DNA from: Ramlibacter montanisoli
Lineage (GTDB): Bacteria; Pseudomonadota; Gammaproteobacteria; Burkholderiales; Burkholderiaceae_C
DNA length: 64,000 nt
Reading direction: 5' to 3'
Assembly (NCBI RefSeq): GCF_013087525.1
Contig: NZ_JABFCS010000001.1
Coordinates: forward strand, 3,906,001 to 3,970,000
Under the pieces are notes generated by a model that did not search any database, was not told where the DNA came from, and saw only the letters and a list, made by a program, of their open reading frames with translations. Of this stretch, positions 24,436 to 35,466 are shown piece after piece. Position 1 is the stretch's first letter; each line of letters starts with the position of its first letter. A program made the position numbers and the translations under genes.

Positions 24436-26685
24436 ATGGGGTTGCTCGCCCGGCACTGGTCCCGCATCGCGATCACGCTGGTTCCTCTGGTGTTCGCGCT
24501 GCTGCACGCCATGGGCGTGCTGCCGATCGGCGTCCTGCAGCGCCTCGACGCCATCATCTACGACGCGCGCCTGCGCGCGACCATGCCCAAGACGATCGAC
24601 CCCAAGGTCGTGATCGTCGACATCGACGAGAAGAGCCTGGCCGAGGTCGGCCGCTGGCCCTGGGGGCGCAACCGGCTGGCCGGCATGGTGGACGAACTGT
24701 TCGACCGGCAGAAGGTCGCCATCGTCGGCTTCGACGTGGTGTTCGCCGAGCCCGATGACAGCTCGGGCCTCAAGCGCCTGCGCGAGATGGCGCAGTCCGA
24801 ACTGAAGGACGCCGCCGGTTTCCAGGAGCGCCTCACGCAGCTGCAGTCCAGCCTGGACTACGACGCGGCGTTCGCCCGCTCGCTGGAAGGGCGCCCGGTG
24901 GTCCTGGGCTACTACCTCACCTCCGACCGCGACGGCCGCAAGAGCGGCGCGCTGCCGGCGCCGGTGATGACGCGCGAGGCGCTGCAGGGACGGCCGATCG
25001 CCTTCACCAGCTGGGACGGCTACGGCGCCAACCTGCCGCAGCTGGCCAAGGCGGCGCCGGCCGGCGGCTACTTCAACTCGATCACCGACGGCGACGGCGT
25101 GGTGCGCTCGATCCCGCTGGTGGCCGAACACGCGGGCGCCTACTACGAGTCGCTGGCGCTGGCCATGTTCCGCATGCTGATCGGCCAGCCGACGGTGGAG
25201 CCCGGCTTCCCGCGCGACCGCTTCGTGGGCCGCAGCTACATGGGGCTGGAAAGCATCGTCCTGAAGCAGGGGACCCGCCGGCTCGCGATCCCGGTCGATG
25301 CGCGGGTGGCGACGCTGGTTCCGTTCCGCGGTCCGGGCGGCGCCACCGGCGGCTCCTTCCAGTACGTGTCCGCCTCCGACCTGACCGGCAAGCGGCTGCC
25401 GGAGGGGTCGCTGAAGGACAAGATCGTGCTGGTGGGCACCACCGCGCCCGGCCTGCTGGACCTGCGCGTCACGCCGGTGGGCGAGACCTATCCCGGCGTG
25501 GAGACCCATGCCAACGTGATCTCCGGCCTGATGGACGGCAGGATGTTCGTCAAGCCGGACTACGCCGTCGGCTACGAAGTGGTGATCCTGCTGGTCTCCG
25601 GGCTGGCGCTCGCCTTCCTGCTGCCGCTGCTGTCGGCGACGGTGGCAGTGCTGGTGAGCGTCGGCGTCGTCGCGCTGCTGTTCGCGCTGAACTACTGGCT
25701 GTTCATGGCGCACGGCCTGGTGATGCCGCTGGCGTCGGCGCTCGTGATGGCGGGCACCGCCTTCGCCCTGAACATGAGCTACGGCTACTTCGTCGAGAGC
25801 CGCAGCAAGCGCGAACTCGCCAACCTGTTCGGCACCTACGTGCCGCCGGAGCTGGTCGACGAGATGGTGAAGGACCCGGACAGCTACAGCATGAAGGCCG
25901 CCAGCAAGGAGCTGACGGTGATGTTCTGCGACATGCGCGGCTTCACCAACCTGTCGGAGAAGATGGAGCCGACGCAGCTGCAGGAACTGCTCAACGCGGT
26001 GTTCAGCCGGCTCACCGGCATCATCCGCGCCAACCGCGGCACCATCGACAAGTACATGGGCGACTGCGTCATGGCCTTCTGGGGCGCGCCGGTGGAGATG
26101 GCCGACCATGCACCGTTGGCGGTGAAGACCGCGCGCGAGATGTCGCAGGCGGTGCACGAGATCAACCGGGAGCACCAGGCCAAGGGCATCCCGCCCATCG
26201 GCGTGGGCATCGGCCTGAACACCGGCACCATGTGCGTGGGCGACATGGGCTCCGACATCCGCCGCAGCTACACCGTGATCGGCGACGCGGTGAACCTCGG
26301 TTCGCGCCTGGAGGGCCTGTCCAAGGTCTACGGGGTGGACATCGTGGTGAGCGAGACGGCCCGCAAGCAGGCACCCGACTTCGCCTGGCAGGAACTGGAC
26401 CGGGTGCGGGTCAAGGGCAAGGAGCAGGCGGTCGGCATCTTCCATCCCGTCGCCCCGGCCCAGGGGCTGGACAAGCAGGCGGCGGAGGAGCTTCGCACCT
26501 GGGCCGCCTTCCTCAAGTCCTACCGTGCCCAGGACTGGGACCAATGCGACCTGCAGCTGCTGAATCTGCAGCGTCTGGGCGCCAAAAAATACCTTTACGA
26601 GCTGTACTCCGAACGTGTAGCCTCGATGAGGTTGCTGCCTTTCGACCCGGGCTGGGACGGCGCGACCAATTTCGAGACGAAATAA
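24436..26685 (+). CDS. CHASE2-domain class III adenylate cyclase
   Basis: A 749-residue membrane cyclase, intact. TM1 (about 8-30) and a CHASE2 sensor (50-370, VVIVDIDEKSLAEVGRWPWG) precede three TM helices (383-460). The class III domain begins at LTVMFCDMRGFTNLSEK (metal Asp), followed by IDKYMGDCVMAFWG (second metal Asp and the purine-selecting Lys) and YTVIGDAVNLGSRLE. The Lys/Thr pair fits the adenylate-cyclase IIIb pattern. Shares its sensor type with the kinase three genes upstream, so both may respond to the same envelope signal. Makes cAMP; the next gene should degrade it. Confidence 0.92.
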   Translation: MGLLARHWSRIAITLVPLVFALLHAMGVLPIGVLQRLDAIIYDARLRATMPKTIDPKVVIVDIDEKSLAEVGRWPWGRNRLAGMVDELFDRQKVAIVGFDVVFAEPDDSSGLKRLREMAQSELKDAAGFQERLTQLQSSLDYDAAFARSLEGRPVVLGYYLTSDRDGRKSGALPAPVMTREALQGRPIAFTSWDGYGANLPQLAKAAPAGGYFNSITDGDGVVRSIPLVAEHAGAYYESLALAMFRMLIGQPTVEPGFPRDRFVGRSYMGLESIVLKQGTRRLAIPVDARVATLVPFRGPGGATGGSFQYVSASDLTGKRLPEGSLKDKIVLVGTTAPGLLDLRVTPVGETYPGVETHANVISGLMDGRMFVKPDYAVGYEVVILLVSGLALAFLLPLLSATVAVLVSVGVVALLFALNYWLFMAHGLVMPLASALVMAGTAFALNMSYGYFVESRSKRELANLFGTYVPPELVDEMVKDPDSYSMKAASKELTVMFCDMRGFTNLSEKMEPTQLQELLNAVFSRLTGIIRANRGTIDKYMGDCVMAFWGAPVEMADHAPLAVKTAREMSQAVHEINREHQAKGIPPIGVGIGLNTGTMCVGDMGSDIRRSYTVIGDAVNLGSRLEGLSKVYGVDIVVSETARKQAPDFAWQELDRVRVKGKEQAVGIFHPVAPAQGLDKQAAEELRTWAAFLKSYRAQDWDQCDLQLLNLQRLGAKKYLYELYSERVASMRLLPFDPGWDGATNFETK

Positions 26686-26699
26686 AGGGGCGCTGCCAA

Positions 26700-27493
26700 A
26701 TGAGGGTGCGGGTGCTGGGCTGTTCCGGCGCGATCGCGAAGGACTGCCGGACCACGTCCTTCCTGATCGACGGCGACGTGCTGGTGGATGCCGGCACCGG
26801 CGTCGGCGACCTCTCCCTCGACGAGATGGGCGGTATCCGCCACGTGCTGCTCACGCACTCCCACCTGGACCACGTCGCGGCACTGCCGCTGATGGTCGAC
26901 TCCATCGCCTCGCAGCTGAACGAACCGATCCACGTCCACGCGCTGCCGGGAACGCTGGCCGCCCTCAAGACGCACATCTCTTCAACAACGTGATCTGGCC
27001 GGACTTCAGCCGGATCCCCTCGCCGCAATCGCCCTTCGTCGCCTTCCACGAAGTGCAGGTGGGCCAGGTGCTGCAACTGGCCGGCAAGACCATCGAGGTG
27101 CTGCCCGCGGTGCACACGGTGCCGGCCTGCGGCTACGCGGTGTCGGCGGGCAAGGGCTGCTGGGTCTTCACCGGCGACACCGAACGCAACCCCGCCTTCT
27201 GGCGGCGCATCAACCAGCTCGAGGTCGCGGCGCTGGTGATCGAGACGGCCTTCAGCAACCGCGAGAAGGACCTCGCCCGGCGCAGCCTGCACCTGTCGCC
27301 GCAGGCGCTGGCCGAGGAGCTCGATTGCATCGACAAGAGCAGGCACTTCCCGATCTACATCACGCACACCAAGCCGGCGGAGACCGAATTGATCATGACG
27401 GAGATCCAGCGCTTCGACCAGACGCAGCCCTTCGGACCCGACGTGAGCCATGACATCCGCTGGCTGCGCGCCGGCCAGGAATTCAGATTGTGA
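26700..27493 (+). CDS. metallo-beta-lactamase-fold cyclic-nucleotide phosphodiesterase (frameshifted)
   Basis: Probable class II-type 3',5'-cAMP phosphodiesterase of about 263 residues. LGCSGAIAKDCRTTSFLIDG leads to the zinc motif LTHSHLDHVAAL. Further ligand regions are AVHTVPACGY, CWVFTGDTERN, VIETAFSN and IYITHTKPAE. Two extra bases (a TC repeat near 26977-26982) put the second half in another frame within HIFNNVIWPDF. It begins 14 bases after the cyclase stop and overlaps the ATPase gene by four bases (GTGA), so production, breakdown and output of cAMP are encoded together. Confidence 0.85.
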
Positions 27494-29900
27494 GCGCGGT
27501 GATGAAGCAGCGGGACAGCGAGCAGGAGTTCCTCAGTTCGCAGCAGTTGCCGCCGGACAAGCGCGGCATCTCCTTCGAGGCGCTGTTCTTCCGCCAGCTG
27601 CAGGCGGTGAGCACGCGCATCCACGCCACCGAGAACATCGACGAGATCATGCTCGAGGCGTCGCAGGACATCTGCAAGCTGTTCAACGCCGACCGGCTGA
27701 CGCTGTACGCGGTGAGCCAGGACCGCACGGCCATCGTCTCCAAGGTCAAGACCGGCCTGAACACCAGCCGCGACCTCAAGCTTCCGATCAGCACGCAGTC
27801 CATCGCCGGCTACGTCGCGCATTCGAAGGAGCTGGTGAACATCCCCGACGTCTACGACGACGAGGCGCTCAAGCGGATCCACCCGAGCCTCACCTTCCTC
27901 AAGGAGGTGGACAAGCGTTCGGGCTACCGCACCAAGCAGATGCTGGTGGTGCCCATCCTGGACGGCCAGGTGCTGCACGGCGTGCTGCAGGTCATCAACA
28001 ACAAGAGCGACATGCCCTTCGGCGACCTCGAGGTCGAGGGCGCCACGCAGTTGTGCAAGACGCTGGCCACCGCCATCCACCAGCGCGTGCAGAAGGAGCA
28101 GGAAGGCGCGCGCCGCAAGGCCACCAAGTACGACGGCCTGATCGCCGACGGCGTGCTCACCCAGGAGGAACTGCAGCGCGCGGTGCGCAAGGCGCGCGAG
28201 GACGCCGTCCCGGTGGAGCAGGTGCTGGTGGACGAGTTCTCGATCCGCCCGGCGCAGATCGGCCCCTCGCTGGCGAAGTTCTTCGGCGTGCCCTACGAGG
28301 CGTCCAACCCCGGCCGCATCCGCGTGGATGCGCTGCAGGGCGCGCTCAAGCCCGAGTTCGTGATGGAGCAGGGCTGGATCCCGCTGGAGGAAGGCCCGGA
28401 AGGCCTGGTGGTGGTGTGCCTGGACCCCGAGGCCGTGCGCAACTCGCGCATCGTGCCGCAGGTGTTCCCGCGCATCTCGAAGTTCGCCTGGCGGGTCACG
28501 ACGCAGACCGATTTCAACCAGACGCTCAACCAGCTGTGGGGGCGCAGGACAGCGGCCAGTCGGTCGAGGAACTGCTGGCCGACCTGAGCTCGCCGCTGGA
28601 CGACGAAGGCGGCGAGGAGGGCGGCTCGCTGGAATCGGCCGCCGCCGACAACGAGCTGGTGAAGTTCGTCAACAAGGTCATCATCGACGCCCACCACCAG
28701 CGGGCCTCGGACATCCACATCGAGCCGCTGCCCGGCAAGCTCAAGACCGGGATCCGCTTCCGCATCGACGGCAGCCTGGTGCCCTACGTGGAGGTGCCCG
28801 CGCACTTCCGCCAGGCGATGGTCACGCGCCTGAAGATCATGTGCGACCTCGACATCTCCGAGAAGCGCAAGCCGCAGGACGGCAAGATCAAGTTCAAGAA
28901 GTTCGGGCCGCTGGACATCGAGCTGCGCGTGGCCACGATCCCGTCCGCCGGCGCGGTGGAGGACGTCGTGATGCGGATCCTGGCCGCCGGCGAGCCGATC
29001 CCGCTGGAGAAGCTGGGCCTGACCGACCACAACCGCGCCGCGCTGGAGAAGACGGTCACCAAGCCCTACGGCCTGTTCTACGTGTGCGGCCCCACCGGCT
29101 CTGGCAAGACGACCACCCTGCACTCGATCCTGAAGTTCCTGAACAACTCGGAAACCAAGATCTGGACCGCCGAGGATCCGGTCGAGATCACCCAGCGCGG
29201 CCTGCGCCAGGTGCAGGTGAACAAGAAGGCCGGCATCGACTTCGCGATGGTGATGCGCGCCTTCCTGCGGGCCGACCCGGACATCATCATGGTGGGCGAG
29301 TCGCGCGACAAGGAGACGGTCAGCATGGGCATCGAGGCCTCGCTCACCGGCCACCTGGTGTTCTCCACGCTGCACACGAACTCCGCCCCCGAGTCGATCA
29401 CGCGCCTGCTGGACATGGGCATGGACCCGTTCAACTTCGCCGACGCGCTGCTGGGCATCCTGGCGCAGCGCCTGGCCAAGCGGCTGTGCGACTGCAAGCA
29501 GCACTACACGCCCTCGCACGAGGAACTGCGCAGCTTCATCACCGAGTACGCGCTGGACCTGAAGAACACCGAAGCCTGGAAGCAGGACCCGGGCGGCGAG
29601 GCGCAGAAGCTGTTCGAGACCTGGAGCGAGCGCTACGGCCACGACGGGCAGATCCGCTTCTACCGCGCCGCCGGCTGCGACAAGTGCAACAAGACCGGCT
29701 ACAAGGGCCGGGTCGGCCTGCACGAGCTGCTGGTGGCCGACGACGAGATCAAGCGCCTGGTGCAGGAGCGCGCGCGCGTCAACGACGTCTTCGTGGCGGC
29801 CGTCGCCGGCGGCATGCGCACGCTGAAGATGGACGGCATGGAGAAGGTCATGATGGGCCTGACCGACCTGAAGCAGGTTCGGTCGGTTTGCATCCGCTGA
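27490..29900 (+). CDS. GAF-MshEN-PilB/GspE-type secretion/pilus ATPase (frameshifted)
   Basis: About 803 residues. An N-terminal GAF domain (about 45-190, e.g. DEIMLEASQDICKLFNADRLTLY) is fused to a GspE/MshE N-terminal domain (205-340). The AAA motor follows: Walker A GPTGSGKTTTLHS, Asp box WTAEDPVEITQRG, Walker B ADPDIIMVGESRD, HLVFSTLHTNSAPE. A zinc module has CDCKQ and CDKCNKTGYKGRVGLHELL. A G-run at 28538-28542 is one short, splitting the protein after NQLWG. GTG at 27490 overlaps the phosphodiesterase stop. GAF domains often bind cyclic nucleotides, so cAMP could act on the motor directly; this is inference. Confidence 0.9.
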
Positions 29901-30524
<624 letters not shown>

Positions 30525-30540
30525 TCCACCATGTGGATGG

Positions 30541-30569
30541 AAAAAGGGGCCGCGAGGCCCCCTTTTTTT
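30541..30569 (+). terminator. rho-independent terminator after pilA
   Basis: AAAAAGGGGCC and GGCCCCCTTTTTTT pair around GCGA, ending in a seven-T run, 17 bases after the pilA stop. Makes pilA monocistronic. Confidence 0.92.
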
Positions 30570-30591
30570 CGCAGGTTCGGCGCAGGTCGCC

Positions 30592-31796
30592 ATGCAGGAG
30601 GAGCCGGGCTCGTCCCGTACACTTCCCGGCGTGGAGTTGACGATCCTGATGCCCTGCCTGAACGAGGCGAAGACGGTGGGACAGTGCGTGCGCGCCGCCG
30701 TCGATTACCTGCAGCGTTCCGGAACCAGCGGTGAGGTGGTCGTCGCCGACAACGGCTCCACCGACGGATCCCGGGAGATCGCCGAGGCGGCGGGGGCGCG
30801 CGTCGTCGCGGTTCCGCAGCGTGGCTACGGCGCGGCGCTCCTCGGCGGCATCGCCGCCGCGCAGGGCCGGTACGTGATCATGGGCGACGCCGACTGCAGC
30901 TACGACTTCACCAGCCTCGACGGCTTCGTCGAGCGCCTGCGCTCCGGCGCGCCACTCGTGATGGGCAACCGCTTCCGCGGCGGCATCGAGGACGGCGCCA
31001 TGCCGTTCCTGCACCGCTACCTGGGCAATCCCGTCCTCAGTTTCATCGGCCGCCTGTTCTTCCGCACCGACATCGGCGACTTCCATTGCGGCATCCGTGG
31101 CTTCCACCGCGACTCCGTGGCGGCCCTGGGCCTGGTGAGCACCGGAATGGAGTTCGCCAGCGAGATGGTGGCCAAGGCGGCCCTCGCCGGCTTCCCGATC
31201 GCGGAGGTCCCGACCCGGCTGCGTCCCGACGGGCGCGATCGCCCGCCGCACCTCCGCACCTGGCGCGACGGCTGGCGCCATCTGAAATTCCTGCTGCTGT
31301 TCTGCCCGCGCTGGCTGTTTCTCTATCCCGGCGGGCTGCTGTTGCTCGGCGGTCTGCTCGGCCTGGGGGCACTGCAGCAGCCCTGGGCGCCCGAAGGCGG
31401 GCACGAGCTGCGGATCCATTCCATGCTGTACATGGCCGGCGCCATGGTCCTGGGGGTGCAGTTGCTGCAACTCGCCGTGCTGACGAAGTGGGTGGGCGTG
31501 CTCTCGGGCATCGTGCCCCCGCCTGCGTGGTTGCGGCGGGCGGAGCGCTTCCTGAGCATCGAAGTCGGGCTCGTCGCGGGCATCGGCCTGGTCCTGGCGG
31601 GGCTGGTCTGGTCCGTCGGCCTCGTGCAGCGCTGGGGGGCGCGGGCTTCGGACCCCTGCCTCCGACCGAGGGCATGCGGGCTGCCATTCCCGCCATCACC
31701 CTGATGATCGTGGGCATGCAGGCAGTCGCCGGGACGCTGTTCGCCGGCGCCATCGAACTGGCCTGGCGCACGGCGCGGCAGAAGCGCGATGCGTGA
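30592..31796 (+). CDS. membrane-anchored glycosyltransferase family 2, DPM1-like (frameshifted)
   Basis: About 401 residues (388 if the GTG at 30631 is the start, which many relatives would suggest). The GT-A domain reads ELTILMPCLNEAKTV, VVVADNGSTDGS, VIMGDADCSYDF (DXD) and MGNRFRGGIEDGAMP. C-terminal hydrophobic helices (about 235-380) anchor it in the inner membrane. Likely makes a polyprenyl-phosphate sugar or extends a lipid-linked glycan. A G-run at 31634-31639 is one short; the final segment GFGPLPPTEGMRAAIP reads in the next frame and ends at 31796, overlapping the next start by 8 bases. Confidence 0.85.
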
Positions 31797-33762
31797 GGCT
31801 GGCGGGCACCCGGCAGCGGCATGGCTGCTGCAGCGCGAGGCCTGGGTGGTATGCCTGGCGGGCGCAGCGATCTTCGCGGCCATTCCGCTCTGGCTGGGGT
31901 ACATGGGCATCAGCTGGGACGCACTGAACCACCACATCTACCTCGGGTGGACGGCAGAACAACCGCGCTTCGACCGGGACTTCGTCGCTGCCGCCTACCA
32001 GTCGTACCAGTTCCCGTACCTGTACTGGCCGTTCTACAAGCTCGCCATGGCGGGCGTGAGCGGGGCCACTGCCGGAGCCGTGCTCGCTCTGCTGCACGCC
32101 ACCGCGATCCCCGCGGTGTGGATGATCGCCCGCAGCTGCATCCCGGGCGAGGACCTGTTCGCCGCCGGCATGCGCTTGCTCGCGGTCCTGCTTGCATTTC
32201 TCACGGGCGCGGTGCTTTCGCTGTTCGACGCCACTTCGAACGACCTCATGGCGGCGATCCCGCTGCTCTGGGCATATGCGTTCGCGCTGCGGCCGCTCGC
32301 CGTGGCGGATGCGTCTGCCCTGCGCTGCGCACTGGTCTCGGGGGCCTTCGCCGGCATGGCAGTCGCCTTCAAGCTCAGCAATGGCTTTCTCGTCGTGGTG
32401 CTGCCGCTCCTCTGGACTTGGCCGGCAGGCACCGTGTCGGCCCGGCTGGTCCGCTGCGTTGCCGCGGGGCTGCCTGCTGGCGGCCCTGGTGCTGTGCTAT
32501 GGCTACTGGGGCTGGCAACTCTGGTCCCACTTCGGCAACCCGATCTATCCCATGTACGACGAGGCGTTCGGGCCCGTGCGCGAGCTGCTGGAGTGGCGGC
32601 CATGACGCGCTTCCAGCCGGACACCCTGCTCCAGGCGCTGCTGCGCTTCTTCGACATGGTCGCGCCGGACGCCAACATTTACCTTGAGATCCCGGCCCCG
32701 GACCTGCGATTCGCGGCGATCGCGGTGCTGGCCTTGGTGGCGGCGCTGCTGTGGCGCAAGCTCCCGCCGCAGCGCAACGCGGTCTTCGCGCTGCTCGCGA
32801 CGCTGCTGCTGTCGACGGCGCTGTGGCTCGCGACCACGGGCAACGGCCGCTACTTCATGGCCATGCTGGTGTGCGCGGGTCCGCTGGCGATCGCGCTGAT
32901 CTGCCTGCTGCCCGTCACGCGCGGGTTCAAGGCGCTGCTGGCGCTGCTGCTGGTGGCGGGTCAACTGTTCGTCGTGGCGCAGCAGCCCCCGTGGGGCAGC
33001 TGGTCGATGCTGCAGTGGAGAACCGGCCCCTACTTCGCCGTGGATCTCGGGCCCGAGCAGGTCCGCGCGCCGGCGACGACGTATGCGAGCCTCTCCCTGC
33101 TCACGTACTCCCTGATCGCGCCGCAGTTCCCGCCGGAGTCCCGCTGGATCAATCTCTACACCAGCGGGGAGGACCAGCGCACCGACGCCTTCCTGCGCCG
33201 GGCGGTGATGCAGGGCCCGGTCCGGCTGCTCGCGCCTTCGATGGCGTGGGCCAGCGAGAAGGATGGGCGTCCGACGCCCGAGATGGTCAAGGCGCTGGAC
33301 AAGCTGGCCGCGCGGCGCAACCTGCGCATAGCCGGCAGCTGCGATTTCATCAACTCCCCGGGTCTCGTGCAGATGGCGGAAAGCCTCGGCAAGGACGAGG
33401 CGACGCGTCTCGGGTTCTGGACCTGCCCGGTCGCCTACCAGGCCGGACTGGCGCAGGAAGTGCAGCCGGCCGCTGCACCCAGGGAGGTGCTGCAGGTATT
33501 CGCCAAGCTCGGCGAGCTGTGCCCGCGCTTCTTCCCGCCCGGTGAGACGAGCCTGCGCCGCCTGCATGACGGCTGGTTCCGCGCTTATCCCCACTCCCAG
33601 ACCAAGTTGTACGTCCTGGACAACGGAGAGGTCTGGTACCACTTCTGGCGTGCCCTCAACCCGGTGATGGTGGGCAAGGCGGCGGACCTGGTTGCGGGCG
33701 AGGTGCAGATCGACTGCCTCGGTGTTCGCAACGATGGAGCCTGGCGCACGGGGGCGAAGTGA
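31789..33762 (+). CDS. polytopic membrane protein, GT-C-like (two compensating frameshifts)
   Basis: A 657-codon open frame with about ten hydrophobic helices and a soluble C-terminal part. Early loop ISWDALNHHIYLGW has acidic/His residues near the membrane, as in GT-C lipid-sugar-dependent transferases. Residues from about 227 to 271 are read in the wrong frame: one extra G at 32466-32469 and one missing C near 32601 bracket them. The correct frame gives CLLAALVLCYGYWGW and GNPIYPMYDEAFGPV, which fit the membrane protein. No family is recognised with confidence. Lies between two GT2 genes. Confidence 0.65.
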   Translation: MREAGGHPAAAWLLQREAWVVCLAGAAIFAAIPLWLGYMGISWDALNHHIYLGWTAEQPRFDRDFVAAAYQSYQFPYLYWPFYKLAMAGVSGATAGAVLALLHATAIPAVWMIARSCIPGEDLFAAGMRLLAVLLAFLTGAVLSLFDATSNDLMAAIPLLWAYAFALRPLAVADASALRCALVSGAFAGMAVAFKLSNGFLVVVLPLLWTWPAGTVSARLVRCVAAGLPAGGPGAVLWLLGLATLVPLRQPDLSHVRRGVRARARAAGVAAMTRFQPDTLLQALLRFFDMVAPDANIYLEIPAPDLRFAAIAVLALVAALLWRKLPPQRNAVFALLATLLLSTALWLATTGNGRYFMAMLVCAGPLAIALICLLPVTRGFKALLALLLVAGQLFVVAQQPPWGSWSMLQWRTGPYFAVDLGPEQVRAPATTYASLSLLTYSLIAPQFPPESRWINLYTSGEDQRTDAFLRRAVMQGPVRLLAPSMAWASEKDGRPTPEMVKALDKLAARRNLRIAGSCDFINSPGLVQMAESLGKDEATRLGFWTCPVAYQAGLAQEVQPAAAPREVLQVFAKLGELCPRFFPPGETSLRRLHDGWFRAYPHSQTKLYVLDNGEVWYHFWRALNPVMVGKAADLVAGEVQIDCLGVRNDGAWRTGAK

Positions 33763-33790
33763 GCGCCCCGGGGATCGGTGCACCCCCGCC

Positions 33791-34686
33791 GTGAGCGCGG
33801 TGGTCGTCAACTGGAACGGCTGGCGGGACACCGCGTTGTGCCTCACGAGCCTGCTCGCGCAGGAGGACGCCGACCTGCGCATCGTGGTCTGCGACAACGC
33901 TTCGGGTGACGATTCGGTGGTGCAACTGCGCACATGGATCGCGGACCGGCCGGGCGCGGAGCAGGAGCGACTTCACCTGTTGCCGCTCGAGCGCAATCGA
34001 GGCTACGCCGGCGGGCTGAACGCCGGCATCCGCTGGGCGCAGGCGCATTGGCCCGCCGCGCTCTTCTGGCTCCTGAACAACGACCTGCACGCGGAACCGG
34101 CCGCCCTGCGCGAACTGGTCGCCGCGCGCGCACGCGTGCCCTCGGCGGGACTTTGCGGCTCGGTGCTGCTGGAATGGAACGAGCCCTCCCGGGTGCAGGC
34201 GGTCGGCGGCCGCTACCGCAAGTGGCTGGGGGTGGGGTGGCACGAGAAGACGCCGGTCGAGGCACCGGACGACGTTTGCCTGACGATGGACTATCCCGTG
34301 GGCGCCTCGCTGCTGGTCGGGAGAGACTATCTCGAACGCGTCGGGCCGATGGAGGAAAGCTACTTCCTCTACGGCGAGGAAGTGGATTGGGTCGAACGTG
34401 GCCGGCGCCTGGGATACGTCCCGGTGGTGGCCCTGCGCAGCCGGCTGCGCCACAAGGAAGGTGCCAGCCCGGCTCCATGGGAGGCGTGCGCCGCAAGTCC
34501 CTGCTGTCGGAGCGCTATGGCGTGGTGAACCGGCTGCGGGTCACGCGCAAGTTCTGGCCCTGGCTGCTGCCGGTGGTGTGGTCCAGCCTGCTGCTGGTGG
34601 CGCTCGATCGCATGGTGCACGGCGAGTGGGCCCGCGCGCTGCTGGTGTTGCGCCTGATGTTCTCGCCGCGCCAATGGAGCGCATGA
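33791..34686 (+). CDS. glycosyltransferase family 2, rhamnosyltransferase-like (frameshifted)
   Basis: About 298 residues. SAVVVNWNGWRDTALCL, VVCDNASGDDSV, NRGYAGGLNAGIRWA, WLLNNDLHAEP (DXD-like) and FLYGEEVDWVERGRR are typical of WbbL/RfbF-type GT2 enzymes. GTG start at 33791; the exact start is uncertain because the short gap after the previous gene may hold another indel. A missing G near 34471 shifts the last 70 residues (RRKSLLSERYGVVNRLRVTR and a C-terminal hydrophobic segment). Probably adds a deoxysugar to a surface or pilin glycan. Confidence 0.82.
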
Positions 34687-34701
34687 TCGCGGCGGCGCGG
34701 G

Positions 34702-35403
34702 TCAGGCCGACGCCTGGGGCTCCCGGCGGGCCCAGATGATCGACTCGAAACCGTAGAGCGCCCAGGTGGCGCTGCCGGGCACGTTGCGCGAAGCCAGGCG
34801 TCCCAGGGGCTCGAACAGCAGGCCGATCGCGAACAGCAGCCCGGGGCGGTAGCGCTGGCAGGTCAGATCCGTGGCGAGGCCGCATTCGCCCAGCTTCCCC
34901 AGCACGGAGGACCAGGATGGCACCTCCCGATGCGTCGGGTCGTCGAAGAAGTTCAAGGTGCCCCGGCGGCTCGGAAACTTCACGCTTGCCTCGCAGGGAA
35001 AGGCAAGGTAAAGGCGTCCGCCTGGCCGCAGTGCCCGCGCCATCGCCTGCAGCACCGCCTGCGGATCGAGGCAATGTTCCAGGTTGTGGGACGACACCAC
35101 CGCGTCCATCTGCCCCTCGTAGCGATCGAGCGCGCCCGCGAACTGATCGGGAGGAACGACGACGTACGAATCCGCGTAGTCGATCGACGCGCCCTGCTGG
35201 TTGTAGTCGCCGACGTCGAGCCCGTGGTAGACCAGGTCGGGCCGCAGGATCTTCGCGTCGCGCGGCGAGTTGTTGCCGCAGCCCACGTCCAGCACCCGCG
35301 CTCCTTGCGGCAGGGACTGCAGGAAGGCCAGCTTGCCGCGTGCCCGCAGTCGCGTGACGAGCGCATGACGCAGGCGGGTGGCGAGAGGACGGGGCAGGCT
35401 CAT
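34702..35403 (-). CDS. SAM-dependent class I methyltransferase
   Basis: A 233-residue Rossmann methyltransferase. SAM motif I is VLDVGCGNNSPRD; HGLDVGDYNQ ends strand 2; SSHNLEHCLDP and LRPGGRLYLAFPCEA are motifs II-III. ATG at 35403; an upstream in-frame start at 35439 is possible. On the opposite strand to the flanking GT2 gene, inside the glycan cluster, so a sugar or lipid-glycan methylation role is plausible. Substrate unknown. Confidence 0.8.
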   Translation of the reverse strand: MSLPRPLATRLRHALVTRLRARGKLAFLQSLPQGARVLDVGCGNNSPRDAKILRPDLVYHGLDVGDYNQQGASIDYADSYVVVPPDQFAGALDRYEGQMDAVVSSHNLEHCLDPQAVLQAMARALRPGGRLYLAFPCEASVKFPSRRGTLNFFDDPTHREVPSWSSVLGKLGECGLATDLTCQRYRPGLLFAIGLLFEPLGRLASRNVPGSATWALYGFESIIWARREPQASA

Positions 35404-35466
35404 TCGCCGATTATGCTTGGCCAGTCCGCGGCTTCGCATGTCGTTCGGGCCGGTGCGAGAGGTATG

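Noticed and set aside
28530-28550. Programmed ribosomal frameshift in the GAF-ATPase gene
   Set aside because: The only feature is a short G-run. No stimulatory structure or internal SD was evident, and the same defect recurs in dozens of unrelated genes.
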